From positions 231,502 through 295,501 of the forward strand of contig JAFRQX010000046.1 of the NCBI GenBank assembly GCA_017428385.1: a DNA stretch of 64,000 nucleotides, read 5' to 3'. Below are positions 41,857 to 50,735 of the stretch, piece by piece (the first letter of the stretch is position 1; each line of letters opens with the position of its first letter). Both the position numbers and the translations under genes were made by a program. This stretch comes from Clostridia bacterium. GTDB taxonomy: Bacteria; Bacillota; Clostridia; Christensenellales; Aristaeellaceae. The notes beneath the pieces were generated by a model. That model did not search any database. It was given only the letters and a program-made list of their open reading frames with translations, and was not told where the DNA came from.

Positions 41857-43545
41857 TTATTTGGCCTGTTTTGCAAAGGAATCACGCAGGCCTACGGTGC
41901 GGTTGTAAACCGGCAGTTCGGCGGTGGAATCGGGATCCTTGCAGAAGTAGCCGGTGCGCAGGAACTGGAAGGAGGTTCCGGTTTCCGCTTCGGCAATCAC
42001 TTTTTCAGCAAAGCCGCGGCATACCTTCAGGCTTTCGGGGTTCAGGCGGGAGATGAAGTCCTTCTTGTCAACTTCCTCTTCTTCCTCTTCGCCCATATCG
42101 TCGTTCAGCAGCGGCTCATACAGCCGGGCTTCGAAGGGGATGCAGTCATCCACGGGCACCCAGTGGAGGGTCTTGCCCTTGATCTTCCGGTCGGCGCCGG
42201 CGCTGCCGGAGAAGGAATCCATATCCACGGTGCAGTGCACCTCGATCACATTGCCTTCCGCATCCTTGACGCAGTCGTCGCAGCGGACAATGTAGGCGCC
42301 CTTCAGGCGGACTTCATTGCCGGGGAACATCCGCTGGTATTTCTTAACCGGCACTTCCATGAAGTCTTCCTGTTCAATATACAGCTCCCGGCCGAAGGTG
42401 AGGGTGCGTTCGCCCATTTCCGGATGATCCGGATGGTTTTCCAGGGTCACGGCCTTGGTTTCGCCTTCCGGCCAGTTGGTCAGGACCACCTTCAGGGGAT
42501 TGAGCACCGCCATCGCCCGCAGGGAGGTATCGCCCAGCACGTCACGGACGCAGTGCTCTAGCACGGCGTAGTCCACGGTGGAGTCCGCCTTGCTCATGCC
42601 GATGGTGTCCACAAAGTTGCGGATGGCCATGGCGGGGTAGCCGCGGCGGCGCATGGCGGACAGGGTGGGCATCCGGGGATCGTCCCAGCCGGCCACATAG
42701 CCGCCCTCCACCAGCTGGCGGAGATAACGCTTGCTCATCACCGTGCCGGTCATGTTCAGGCGGGAAAATTCGATCTGGCGGGGACGAGCGGGCAGCATAT
42801 CCGCGCTCTTTTCCACCACCCAGTCATAGAGGGGACGGTGAATCTCATACTCCAGGGAGCACATGGAGTGGCTGATGCCTTCCAGCGCGTCACCGATGGG
42901 ATGGGAGAAATCGTACATGGGATAGATGCACCATTTGTTTCCGGTGCGCCAGTGCTCCTTGTACAGGATGCGGTACATGGCGGGATCCCGCATCACGATG
43001 TTCGGGGAGGCCATGTCGATCTTCATCCGCAGGGTCTTGCTGCCTTCCGGGAACTCGCCGGCCTTCATCCGGCGGAAGAGGTCCAGGCTTTCCTCGGCCG
43101 GACGGTCGCGCCAGGGGCTGTTCTTGCCGGGTTCGGTCAGGGTGCCGCGGTATTCCCGCATCTCATCCTTGCTGAGTTCGTCTACGTAGGCCAGGCCGCG
43201 GCGGATCCACTCCTCGGCAATCTCGTAGCACTTGTCATAGTAGTCGGAGGCGTAGAATTCGCCGCCGGTCCAGTGGAAGCCCAGCCAGTGGATATCCCGC
43301 TTGATGGCCTCAACGTATTCGGTGTCTTCCTTGGCGGGGTTCGTGTCGTCAAAGCGCAGGTTGCACTTGCCGCCGAATTTTTCCGCGGTGAGGAAGTCCA
43401 TGATCAGGGCCTTGCAGTGGCCGATATGCATATATCCGTTGGGTTCGGGAGGGAAACGGGTGTGGATTTCTGTATAGCGCTTATCCTCCAGATCCTTCTC
43501 GATCGCGTCCCAGATAAAATTGCTGCGGGCATTTGTTTCTTCCAT
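41857..43545 (-). CDS. glnS: Glutaminyl-tRNA synthetase
   Basis: 562 residues from ATG 43545 (MEETNARSNFIWDAIEKDLE), with AAGGAG nine bases upstream. The frame is open further up but that stretch is the AATTC repeat. It has 'PPEPNGYMHIGHCKAL' (HIGH), the 'LRFDDTNPAKE' segment and 'VMSKRYLRQL' (KMSKS-like). Two C-terminal beta-barrels bind the anticodon; 'EEEEEEVDKKD' inside them is an acidic insert. Most Bacillota lack GlnRS and use GatCAB, so its presence is notable. Confidence 0.95.
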   Translation of the reverse strand: MEETNARSNFIWDAIEKDLEDKRYTEIHTRFPPEPNGYMHIGHCKALIMDFLTAEKFGGKCNLRFDDTNPAKEDTEYVEAIKRDIHWLGFHWTGGEFYASDYYDKCYEIAEEWIRRGLAYVDELSKDEMREYRGTLTEPGKNSPWRDRPAEESLDLFRRMKAGEFPEGSKTLRMKIDMASPNIVMRDPAMYRILYKEHWRTGNKWCIYPMYDFSHPIGDALEGISHSMCSLEYEIHRPLYDWVVEKSADMLPARPRQIEFSRLNMTGTVMSKRYLRQLVEGGYVAGWDDPRMPTLSAMRRRGYPAMAIRNFVDTIGMSKADSTVDYAVLEHCVRDVLGDTSLRAMAVLNPLKVVLTNWPEGETKAVTLENHPDHPEMGERTLTFGRELYIEQEDFMEVPVKKYQRMFPGNEVRLKGAYIVRCDDCVKDAEGNVIEVHCTVDMDSFSGSAGADRKIKGKTLHWVPVDDCIPFEARLYEPLLNDDMGEEEEEEVDKKDFISRLNPESLKVCRGFAEKVIAEAETGTSFQFLRTGYFCKDPDSTAELPVYNRTVGLRDSFAKQAK

Positions 43546-43562
43546 GGCGAAGACTCCTTCTG

Positions 43563-43597
43563 ACAATTCACAATTCATAATTCATAATGCAGAATTA
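43563..43597 (-). repeat. AATTC-type repeat upstream of glnS
   Basis: ACAATTCACAATTCATAATTC and two further copies lie between the glnS ribosome site and its promoter, inside the 5' leader of the mRNA. Confidence 0.7.
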
Positions 43598-43651
43598 TTG
43601 GTTTATCTCACATTCAGAAACAACAGGGCTGTAACTGAAGATGTACGTTAC

Positions 43652-43681
43652 ATTATACAATTAATGGCAGGGCAGAAGCAA
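43652..43681 (-). promoter_or_regulatory. Promoter of glnS-gltX
   Basis: On the minus strand: TTGCTT (43681-43676), 18-base spacer, TATAAT (43657-43652). Confidence 0.7.
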
Positions 43682-43712
43682 GAAAAAGTTAGCTGCATTA
43701 TAAAGGAAAGTA

Positions 43713-43742
43713 TTGTCTTTACCATACTGTATGTTGTATAAT
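43713..43742 (+). promoter_or_regulatory. Promoter of ireB
   Basis: TTGTCT (43713-43718), 18-base spacer, TATAAT (43737-43742), divergent from the glnS promoter. Confidence 0.7.
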
Positions 43743-43775
43743 AACCAAAACAGCCCAGATGAAGGAGGATTCAGG

Positions 43776-44030
43776 ATGGAAGAACTGTTCAACACCCATA
43801 AAATGGATCCGATTGTGGGAACCGGCAACGAAGCGCATGACATCCTCATGTATGTATATAAGGCCCTGCAGACAAAGGGGTATGACCCGATTACCCAGCT
43901 TGTGGGCTATCTGGTGACCGGTGAGCCGACCTACATCACCAGTTACAATTCCGCCAGAAGTCTGATCTGCCGCCTGGAGAGAGACGAAATCCTGGAGGAA
44001 CTGGTCCGGTCTTATCTGGACACGCATTAA
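43776..44030 (+). CDS. ireB: IreB family regulatory protein (UPF0297)
   Basis: 84 residues. The sequence '[19 protein letters not shown]' and '[13 protein letters not shown]' is the hallmark of IreB/YrzL. In Enterococcus, IreB is a phosphoprotein target of the Ser/Thr kinase IreK and modulates cephalosporin tolerance. It is usually found before ruvX (yrrK) and alaS; here neither is adjacent. AAGGAGG precedes the ATG. Confidence 0.93.
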   Translation: MEELFNTHKMDPIVGTGNEAHDILMYVYKALQTKGYDPITQLVGYLVTGEPTYITSYNSARSLICRLERDEILEELVRSYLDTH

Positions 44031-44175
44031 TCCGGTGCTGCACGGTGTCGTTTTACGGCACCGTTTTCAAATGGAAACCGAAACCGGAAGGTTGTGCTGC
44101 GGCCTTTCGTTTTATCATCATCCGGTGAAAACGGGAACAGGAAGCCGGAAACGCTTTTCAGAGAGGGGATTCAGA

Positions 44176-46257
44176 ATGAAAAAGGCATTGACCTGTCTGC
44201 TCGTGGTGCTGCTGTGCGCGGGAATCGTGATCCCTGCAATGGCGGCCAATGTTTTTCTTTTTTCAACAAAATCGGTCCAGCTGTTTGAGGGCCAGACCCT
44301 GCAGACGGAAGTGCGCCGCGAAGGCAACTATGCCGGGGACGGCGAGGTTGTCTATGCTGCCGGCAAAGCAAATGTAGCCACGGTTTCCGAAGACGGAATC
44401 ATCACCGCGGTGGGCAAGGGCACAACGGAAGTGACAGCCTCCCTCATGCGGAACGGAAAACGCGTCGGCCAGACCAAAATGACCGTGCAGGTGCTGCGTG
44501 CCGTGCAGAAGGTCACGCTGAGCACCGTGAAGCTGTCGGTTTATGATCCGGACCATACGACCGTGGCCTCCCTGCTGAAGACGCCCACGGCAAACCAGGT
44601 GCTGGTGCTTCCAGCCGGTGCCGCTGTGCAACTGTCCACGACCTGTACCCCGGAGGACGCTTCAAGCAAAAAAATAACCTATACAACCACAGACGCCGGC
44701 GTGGCCCGGATTTCGGGAACCAACCTGAAGGCCGTGCAGCGGGGCGAGTGTGACCTCATCGTGCAGAGCGCCCAGAATCCTGAGGTAACGGAAACCTTCC
44801 GGGTGATGGTCATCCAGCCGGTCAAGAAGATCACCATTGACGCGGGCGACAAGAAGGTCGCCGCGGGTTCCCGTATGGAGGTGGACGCGGTCTGCGCTCC
44901 GGATAACGCCTCCATTACGGATGTAACCTGGAGCTCCAAAAACCCGGCCATCGCCACGGTGGATGAAGGCGGCATGGTAACGGGCGTAAAGAAGGGCACC
45001 GCGACCATCGTCGCGACAGCCGCGGACGGCTCAAAGGCAACCGGCTCTGTCCTGATTACTGTAACGCAGCCGGTAACCTCCATCAATATTACCCAGGCGG
45101 ATATTCCGGTCACGGTCGGCCGGAACGCGCAGGCGAAGGCCCAGGTGCTGCCCGCGGAAGCCAATGACAAGACCGTCACCTGGTCTTCTTCCGACACTTC
45201 CATTGCCACCGTGCGTAACAACGGACAGATCACCGGCGTAAAGGCGGGCGTCTGTACCATTACCTGCACCAGCAATTCCAACCCGGATGTGTCCGCCTCC
45301 GCAACCGTGACCGTCAGCCAGCCGGTCACAAAGATCGTGAACGTGAACGATCCGTCGGAGCTCACGCTGAAGACCGGGGAAAGCGGCCAGCTGAAGTGGA
45401 GCGTCCAGCCGGATGACGCCACCAACAAGGGTCTGACCTTCAAGAGCCTGGCTCCCAAGGTTGCGACAGTGGACGCCAACGGCGTTGTAACCGCCGTGGG
45501 CCGCGGCGTGGCCAGCATTACGGCTACGGCGCAGGATGGATCCAAGAAACAGGGAACCGTTAAGGTGACTGTGCTTCAGCCTGTGACCGGCGTGACCATG
45601 CAGCGGGATCTGTACTATGTGCAGCGGGGCGGCGCGTCGAACGTGCGGGCTGTGGTTCAGCCGAAGAACGCCAACAACCAGAAGGTGATCTGGTCTTCCG
45701 CGGACGACAGCATCGCTTCGGTCCGTTCCAACGGAACCATCACCGGCCTGGTCAGCGGTATCACCCCCGGTATGACCACGGTGTACGCTTATACGGATGA
45801 CGGCGGTTTTACGGCCTCCACCCAGATCCGGGTCGGCAATTTCAACGAGGCGGTGATGGTGGAATCGCTGGAGGTTAATGCCAACAACGAGATTCGCATT
45901 GTCCTGCGGAATATGAGCCAGGAGATCACGCTGCAGAACGTGCATTACAAAATCGAGTGCTTCGATACGGACGGCAATCCCATGATCTGCAATACAGACG
46001 GGGAGAATGTGTTCTTCGAGGGAGATTATCCGTTCGTTCTGAATCCGTATGAAAGATCCATGCACGGAGGCTTCCGCTTCAGGAATTATCAGATTGACCA
46101 GCCGCTTGGCTCGGTGGTGCTGACGATCCTCAACTGGAAGGATTCGGATGAATACACATGGTACATTCCGGAAGCCGATCAGGTCCGGACCCAGTGGACC
46201 AGGTACAACTACAATTACAATTATAATTACAATAATCCCGAACAGGGCGTGGGGTAA
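44176..46257 (+). CDS. Secreted surface protein with Big2 Ig-like repeats
   Basis: 693 residues from ATG 44176 with GAGAGGGG upstream. A signal peptide is followed by about six bacterial Ig-like (Big2) repeats, each with a 'VTWSSKNPAIATVDEGGMVTG'-type core (split here: TWSSKNPAIATV, GGMVTGVKKGTATI). A C-terminal domain (about 540-680) rich in aromatic residues follows. The tail is YNYNYNYNYNNPEQGVG, coded by a six-base microsatellite. No LPXTG motif or SLH domain is seen, so the anchoring mode is unknown. It probably acts as an adhesin or wall structural protein. mnmG begins three bases after its stop. Confidence 0.85.
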   Translation: MKKALTCLLVVLLCAGIVIPAMAANVFLFSTKSVQLFEGQTLQTEVRREGNYAGDGEVVYAAGKANVATVSEDGIITAVGKGTTEVTASLMRNGKRVGQTKMTVQVLRAVQKVTLSTVKLSVYDPDHTTVASLLKTPTANQVLVLPAGAAVQLSTTCTPEDASSKKITYTTTDAGVARISGTNLKAVQRGECDLIVQSAQNPEVTETFRVMVIQPVKKITIDAGDKKVAAGSRMEVDAVCAPDNASITDVTWSSKNPAIATVDEGGMVTGVKKGTATIVATAADGSKATGSVLITVTQPVTSINITQADIPVTVGRNAQAKAQVLPAEANDKTVTWSSSDTSIATVRNNGQITGVKAGVCTITCTSNSNPDVSASATVTVSQPVTKIVNVNDPSELTLKTGESGQLKWSVQPDDATNKGLTFKSLAPKVATVDANGVVTAVGRGVASITATAQDGSKKQGTVKVTVLQPVTGVTMQRDLYYVQRGGASNVRAVVQPKNANNQKVIWSSADDSIASVRSNGTITGLVSGITPGMTTVYAYTDDGGFTASTQIRVGNFNEAVMVESLEVNANNEIRIVLRNMSQEITLQNVHYKIECFDTDGNPMICNTDGENVFFEGDYPFVLNPYERSMHGGFRFRNYQIDQPLGSVVLTILNWKDSDEYTWYIPEADQVRTQWTRYNYNYNYNYNNPEQGVG
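46206..46236 (+). repeat. AATTAC-type microsatellite coding for the YN tail
   Basis: AACTACAATTACAATTATAATTACAATAAT encodes alternating Asn-Tyr at the very end of the Big2 protein. The codons vary in the third base, which would limit slippage. Confidence 0.75.
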
Positions 46258-46260
46258 TGA

Positions 46261-48126
46261 ATGGCAGATCTGGTAGTGATAGGCGCGGGGCATGCGGGCT
46301 GTGAAGCAGCGCTTGCTGCCGCGCGGATGGGAATTGATACACTTCTCTTAACACTGAATATGGACGGCGTAGCGCTGATGGCCTGTAACCCGGTCATCGG
46401 CGGCTCCGCCAAGGGGCATCTGGTTCGTGAACTGGATGCCCTTGGCGGGGAAATGGGCCTCGCGATTGACGACACCTTCCTGCAGAGCCGTATGCTGAAC
46501 ACCGGCAAGGGCCCGGCGGTTCATTCCCTGCGTGCGCAGGCGGACAAGCAGGCTTACCAGAACCGGATGCGACGGGCGCTGATGACCACGGACCGGCTGA
46601 CGGTACGGCAGGGAGAAGCGGCCTCCATTGAGACGGAAAACGGCCGGGTCACGGCGGTGACCACGGTCACCGGCGCACGGATCCCGTGCCGGGCAGTGGT
46701 GGTAGCCACCGGCGTGTACCTGAAGGGCAGCATTATCATCGGCGAGCACCGTCATGACGGCGGCCCCCAGGGACTGATGAACGCCTCGGAACTTTCCGCC
46801 AGCCTGACGGAACTGGGCTTTGAACTGCGCCGGTACAAAACCGGCACCCCGGCCCGGGTGGATGTGCGGACCATCGACTTTGACGAGATGCAGGAGCAGA
46901 AAGGTGACGATCCGGTGGTGCCGTTCTCCTTCCTGACAGACCGGAAGCTGGAGAACACCTACAGCTGCTATCTGACCTGGACCACGCCGGAAACACATAA
47001 AATCATTCTGGACAACCTGCACCGGGCTCCGCTGTACAGCGGGAAGATCCACGGCATCGGTCCCCGGTACTGCCCGAGTATTGAGGATAAGGTGGTCCGG
47101 TTTGCCGACAAGGACCGACACCAGATCTTCCTGGAGCCGGAAGGCAAGGAAAGCCGGGAATGGTATGTGCAGGGTATGAGTACCTCCATGCCGGAGGATG
47201 TGCAGTGGGAAATGTACCGGACGATTCCGGGTCTGAGGCACTGCGACTTTACCCGGCTGGGATATGCCATTGAATATGACTGCATTGACTCGCTGGAGCT
47301 GCGCCCGACGCTGGAAAGCCTGCGGATCAGCGGCCTGTTCTTCGCCGGACAGATCAACGGCACCAGCGGATATGAGGAAGCGGCCTGCCAGGGGCTGCTG
47401 GCCGGCATGAACGCCGCCTTGGAACTGCAGGGAAGGGAACAGATCATCCTGACCCGGGATATGGCATATATCGGCGTGCTGACGGATGACCTGACCACCA
47501 AGGGAACGGACGAACCATACCGGATGATGACTTCCCGGGCGGAACACCGGCTGTACCTGCGGCAGGACAACGCGGATCTGCGGCTCACGGAGATCGGCTA
47601 CAAGGCCGGCCTGGCGTCTGAAGAACGGCTGGAGCGGACGAAGAAAAAGAAAGAGGGAACAGAGGAACTGCTCCGGCAGCTTTCAACCACCCGCTTTGCT
47701 CCGGGCGAAAAGCTGAACAGCCTGCTGAAGGAAAAGGGTCAGCCGGAAGTGACCGGATCCCTGAAAGCGGAGGAACTGCTGAAGCGGCCGGAGATCAGGC
47801 TGCAGGATCTGACAACACTCCAGCCTGAGTGGGCAGAGATTTCACCCGCCGTGGCGGAACAGGCGGAAATATCCGTGAAGTATGCTGGCTACCTGGAAAA
47901 GGAAGCCCATATGATCAAGCAAGCCCGGCAGATTGAGGAAACCCTGCTGCCGAAGGACATCTGCTATGCGGAGATTGAGCATCTGCGGCTGGAAGCCAGG
48001 CAGAAGCTGGATAAACAGAAGCCGGTATCCCTGGGCGCGGCGGGCCGGATTCCCGGCGTGAATCCGGCGGACGTGGCTGTGCTGGCAGTATGGCTGCATA
48101 AGCAGAATATGAAAAGTGAAGACTAA
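46261..48126 (+). CDS. mnmG: tRNA uridine 5-carboxymethylaminomethyl modification enzyme
   Basis: 621 residues. It has the FAD-binding 'VIGAGHAGCEAALAAARMG' at the N-terminus, 'CNPVIGGSAKGHLVRE' and 'GQINGTSGYEEAACQGL', and the GidA C-terminal helical domain. With MnmE it modifies U34 of tRNAs, including those for Gln and Glu. The ATG follows the Big2 stop by three bases with only a weak GTGGGG ribosome site, so translation may depend on coupling. mnmE, rsmG and parA, its common neighbours, are not here. Confidence 0.95.
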   Translation: MADLVVIGAGHAGCEAALAAARMGIDTLLLTLNMDGVALMACNPVIGGSAKGHLVRELDALGGEMGLAIDDTFLQSRMLNTGKGPAVHSLRAQADKQAYQNRMRRALMTTDRLTVRQGEAASIETENGRVTAVTTVTGARIPCRAVVVATGVYLKGSIIIGEHRHDGGPQGLMNASELSASLTELGFELRRYKTGTPARVDVRTIDFDEMQEQKGDDPVVPFSFLTDRKLENTYSCYLTWTTPETHKIILDNLHRAPLYSGKIHGIGPRYCPSIEDKVVRFADKDRHQIFLEPEGKESREWYVQGMSTSMPEDVQWEMYRTIPGLRHCDFTRLGYAIEYDCIDSLELRPTLESLRISGLFFAGQINGTSGYEEAACQGLLAGMNAALELQGREQIILTRDMAYIGVLTDDLTTKGTDEPYRMMTSRAEHRLYLRQDNADLRLTEIGYKAGLASEERLERTKKKKEGTEELLRQLSTTRFAPGEKLNSLLKEKGQPEVTGSLKAEELLKRPEIRLQDLTTLQPEWAEISPAVAEQAEISVKYAGYLEKEAHMIKQARQIEETLLPKDICYAEIEHLRLEARQKLDKQKPVSLGAAGRIPGVNPADVAVLAVWLHKQNMKSED

Positions 48127-48138
48127 AGAATGATAATC

Positions 48139-48171
48139 AAACGGGACTGCCGGATGGCAGCCCCGTTTTTG
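48139..48171 (+). terminator. Terminator of mnmG
   Basis: AACGGGACTGCC pairs with GGCAGCCCCGTT (small mismatch) around GGAT, followed by T5. Confidence 0.75.
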
Positions 48172-48356
48172 TTGCTGTGTTTTTTGTTCATACGGATTTA
48201 CAGTTTTTACACAACAAAAGCTGTTTATGTGATAATATGTATACAGAATTCCAAAGACTGGAAGAAATCAGGCAGGTAACTCTTTATATAGTTGAAATCA
48301 AGTTCAGCGTAACAAGCTATACAGCATCCGGGCATTTCGGAGAAAAGGGGTACCAT

Positions 48357-50630
48357 ATGAAAAAGGCCATTCTGCTGCTGACGCTCATCCTCGCAGTATT
48401 CTTTTGCGTATATGCTGCGGCGGAGGAAATATCAGGAGACTGGCTTTATCGGATCCGGGAAAACGGCCTGTACGGCTACATCAACGGGCAGGGTGAAGTT
48501 GTTGTGGAGCCGAAGTATGAGATTGCCGCTGCTTGTGACGATTACGGCTATGCTGTTGCCAAAGAACCGGATGGCGATGAGCCGGGCTGGTGTGTGCTGC
48601 TGGACGTGCGGGGGAACGAAGTTGCCCGGGCACCGATGATCCGTCATAACAAGATTTCATACCATCTCACCTTCGGCGAGGGAGAAACGCGGGAAGGATT
48701 GTTTTCTCCCACAACCGGCACGGTGATCTATTATAACGGCCAGATCCTGGATGAACCTGTTGATGATCCCGATTCCACCAGGGTGCTTGTTTCTCCGGAT
48801 AATTATCATTACGGATACCTGGACCGGACAACCGGTGAGATGGCGATTCCGGTTCAGTATGGTGAGGTCTGTATTGACTGGACCCAATTGAGCGACCCGA
48901 GCGGCTTCCATTTCATAGCTTATGACTTTACCTGCTTTCATGAGGGATATGCTGTGGTGGGCCAAATGACCGGTGAGCATGAATACCGTATGTGGCTGAT
49001 CGATGAGCAGGGAAAGGAAATCTCCCTGCCCGGGGAACCGGTTACAGAGGTCTGCGAAGGAAAACTGAATATCCGGAAAGACGATGATTGGTATGTCTGT
49101 ACGGTGGACGGGCAGATTCTTTCAGACGGATATGATGAAATCCGCTCTTATCACAACGGATACTGCGGGGCAATCAACTGGAGACCGCATGAGCCTTATA
49201 CAGAAGTTGATGATGAAGACCTGTATGATTATCCGGAATTCGTGATGCTGGATGCGGACGGCAAAGAGATTTATCGCCACAAAGGCTTTATCGGACACGA
49301 AAAAGGCTGCGGGTTTGAGGTGGAAAACGGGTACTATGTGATCAGAGAAGGCAGTAGCGGAGAGTATTCAGAGATATATACTGTGGAACATGGATTGCTC
49401 TGTACTGTTCCGGGTGATGTGGAACTGATAGATTTTAACAGGGATCTTATGGTGGCTTCATATGGGTGGTATGATTATGATTTTCTTTGCAGGCTGGACG
49501 GTACGCCGTTACTCAGACTGCCATATGATGCCTGCTGGAATAACGGATGGGAAAAAGAATATTTTTCCGAATATTACAGTGAAAGACTTTTTTATGAGGA
49601 TGGATTGTGGCTGCTTTGCGTCGACAATTCAGAAGGGAAAAGACGTTACGGATATCTGAATGAGGAGTTTTCCTGTCAAATTCAACCGCAGTATATCTAT
49701 GCGGAGGCGTTTTATCACGGGTTGGCATGGTGTACAGACGAACAGGGGTATGATCAGTATATTGATGCACAGGGCCGTGTAGTCTGGAAAAGCAGTATGC
49801 CCCGGGATATTGAGAAAGAAAGGGCAGCCCTGGATGCTGCCGGAACCTGGTACCGGACGGATGCGGATAATATAACATACTGGATGTCTATCGGAGTGAA
49901 TGACTGGCGGGATTGCAACATCACCGCCTATGCAGATGGGACTTGGAATAAAAAGTTTCCGGGAAAAGAGAAATTGGAAGAGGAATATACCTCAACTGGT
50001 GCAAATCGCACATCGCTGGAGGAAAAATGCAAGCGGATGGATGATTCTGTCAAGGTAATTACTTCGGCGTGGCGTGGCGAAAATGATGAAGAATGTGATG
50101 AATTTTTCTTTTTGTTTGTAGACGGAACTTATGAGATACTCTCTGATTATTATATGCTGAAAGACTTTGGCAAAATTGATGGGCAGGAGATGATTTCAGA
50201 AATGCCCGGCAAAACGCGGGAAGATGATATGGTAATTTCGCAGGCAGATGACCTGCTGACTTGTTCCTTTCATGGTGTGGCAGTCTTCGAGGAAGAAGAT
50301 GAGCTCAGTATGCTTATTATGGACGAATACGGCTGGTTCTTTGGGCGGGATGACGCGCTTTTGCCTGTTGAATTGCAGGAAGAGTTCATTCTTCGAAAAG
50401 ATGGAACATGGGATTATATACTTGAGGATGAAAATTATGATGATTATCGTGAAACATCAATCTGGACAAAAGAAGGAAACATTCTGACGCTGGAAACGAA
50501 GGACGGAACGCAGATAACGTTGCATATCAACGAGGAAACCGGAAAGATCTGTTATGAAGGCATAGCCCGGAAAATTTATAGCAGATTCCCTGTGAAAGTA
50601 AAGGATGCATATTATGGGCTTTATGAATGA
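48357..50630 (+). CDS. Secreted WG-repeat protein, long form
   Basis: 757 residues from ATG 48357 (AAAAGGGG upstream). A signal peptide (MKKAILLLTLILAVFFCVYAAA) is followed by several WG-type repeats, for example 'YGYINGQGEVVVEPKYE', 'YGYLDRTTGEMAIPVQY' and 'YGYLNEEFSCQIQPQY'. WG repeats are beta-hairpin modules found in secreted and envelope proteins. From about residue 520 comes an acidic domain also seen in the next gene ('AAGTWYRTDADNITYW' here, 'LIGEWIGTGGSEIES' there). The C-terminal half is clearly lower in GC than its neighbours. Function is unknown. Confidence 0.8.
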   Translation: MKKAILLLTLILAVFFCVYAAAEEISGDWLYRIRENGLYGYINGQGEVVVEPKYEIAAACDDYGYAVAKEPDGDEPGWCVLLDVRGNEVARAPMIRHNKISYHLTFGEGETREGLFSPTTGTVIYYNGQILDEPVDDPDSTRVLVSPDNYHYGYLDRTTGEMAIPVQYGEVCIDWTQLSDPSGFHFIAYDFTCFHEGYAVVGQMTGEHEYRMWLIDEQGKEISLPGEPVTEVCEGKLNIRKDDDWYVCTVDGQILSDGYDEIRSYHNGYCGAINWRPHEPYTEVDDEDLYDYPEFVMLDADGKEIYRHKGFIGHEKGCGFEVENGYYVIREGSSGEYSEIYTVEHGLLCTVPGDVELIDFNRDLMVASYGWYDYDFLCRLDGTPLLRLPYDACWNNGWEKEYFSEYYSERLFYEDGLWLLCVDNSEGKRRYGYLNEEFSCQIQPQYIYAEAFYHGLAWCTDEQGYDQYIDAQGRVVWKSSMPRDIEKERAALDAAGTWYRTDADNITYWMSIGVNDWRDCNITAYADGTWNKKFPGKEKLEEEYTSTGANRTSLEEKCKRMDDSVKVITSAWRGENDEECDEFFFLFVDGTYEILSDYYMLKDFGKIDGQEMISEMPGKTREDDMVISQADDLLTCSFHGVAVFEEEDELSMLIMDEYGWFFGRDDALLPVELQEEFILRKDGTWDYILEDENYDDYRETSIWTKEGNILTLETKDGTQITLHINEETGKICYEGIARKIYSRFPVKVKDAYYGLYE

Positions 50631-50735
50631 ATATGGAAGATGCAAAAGAAAGAGATCGGGTTTTGCATGCAATGAACAGCCGGTTCGTACAATCAATCAG
50701 ACATAGTCCGAAGAGACAGAGAAAAGGGGTAGCAT

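Noticed and set aside
46206..46236. AATTAC repeat considered as a regulatory repeat
   Set aside because: It is in frame and encodes the Asn-Tyr tail of the Big2 protein; kept only as a coding microsatellite.
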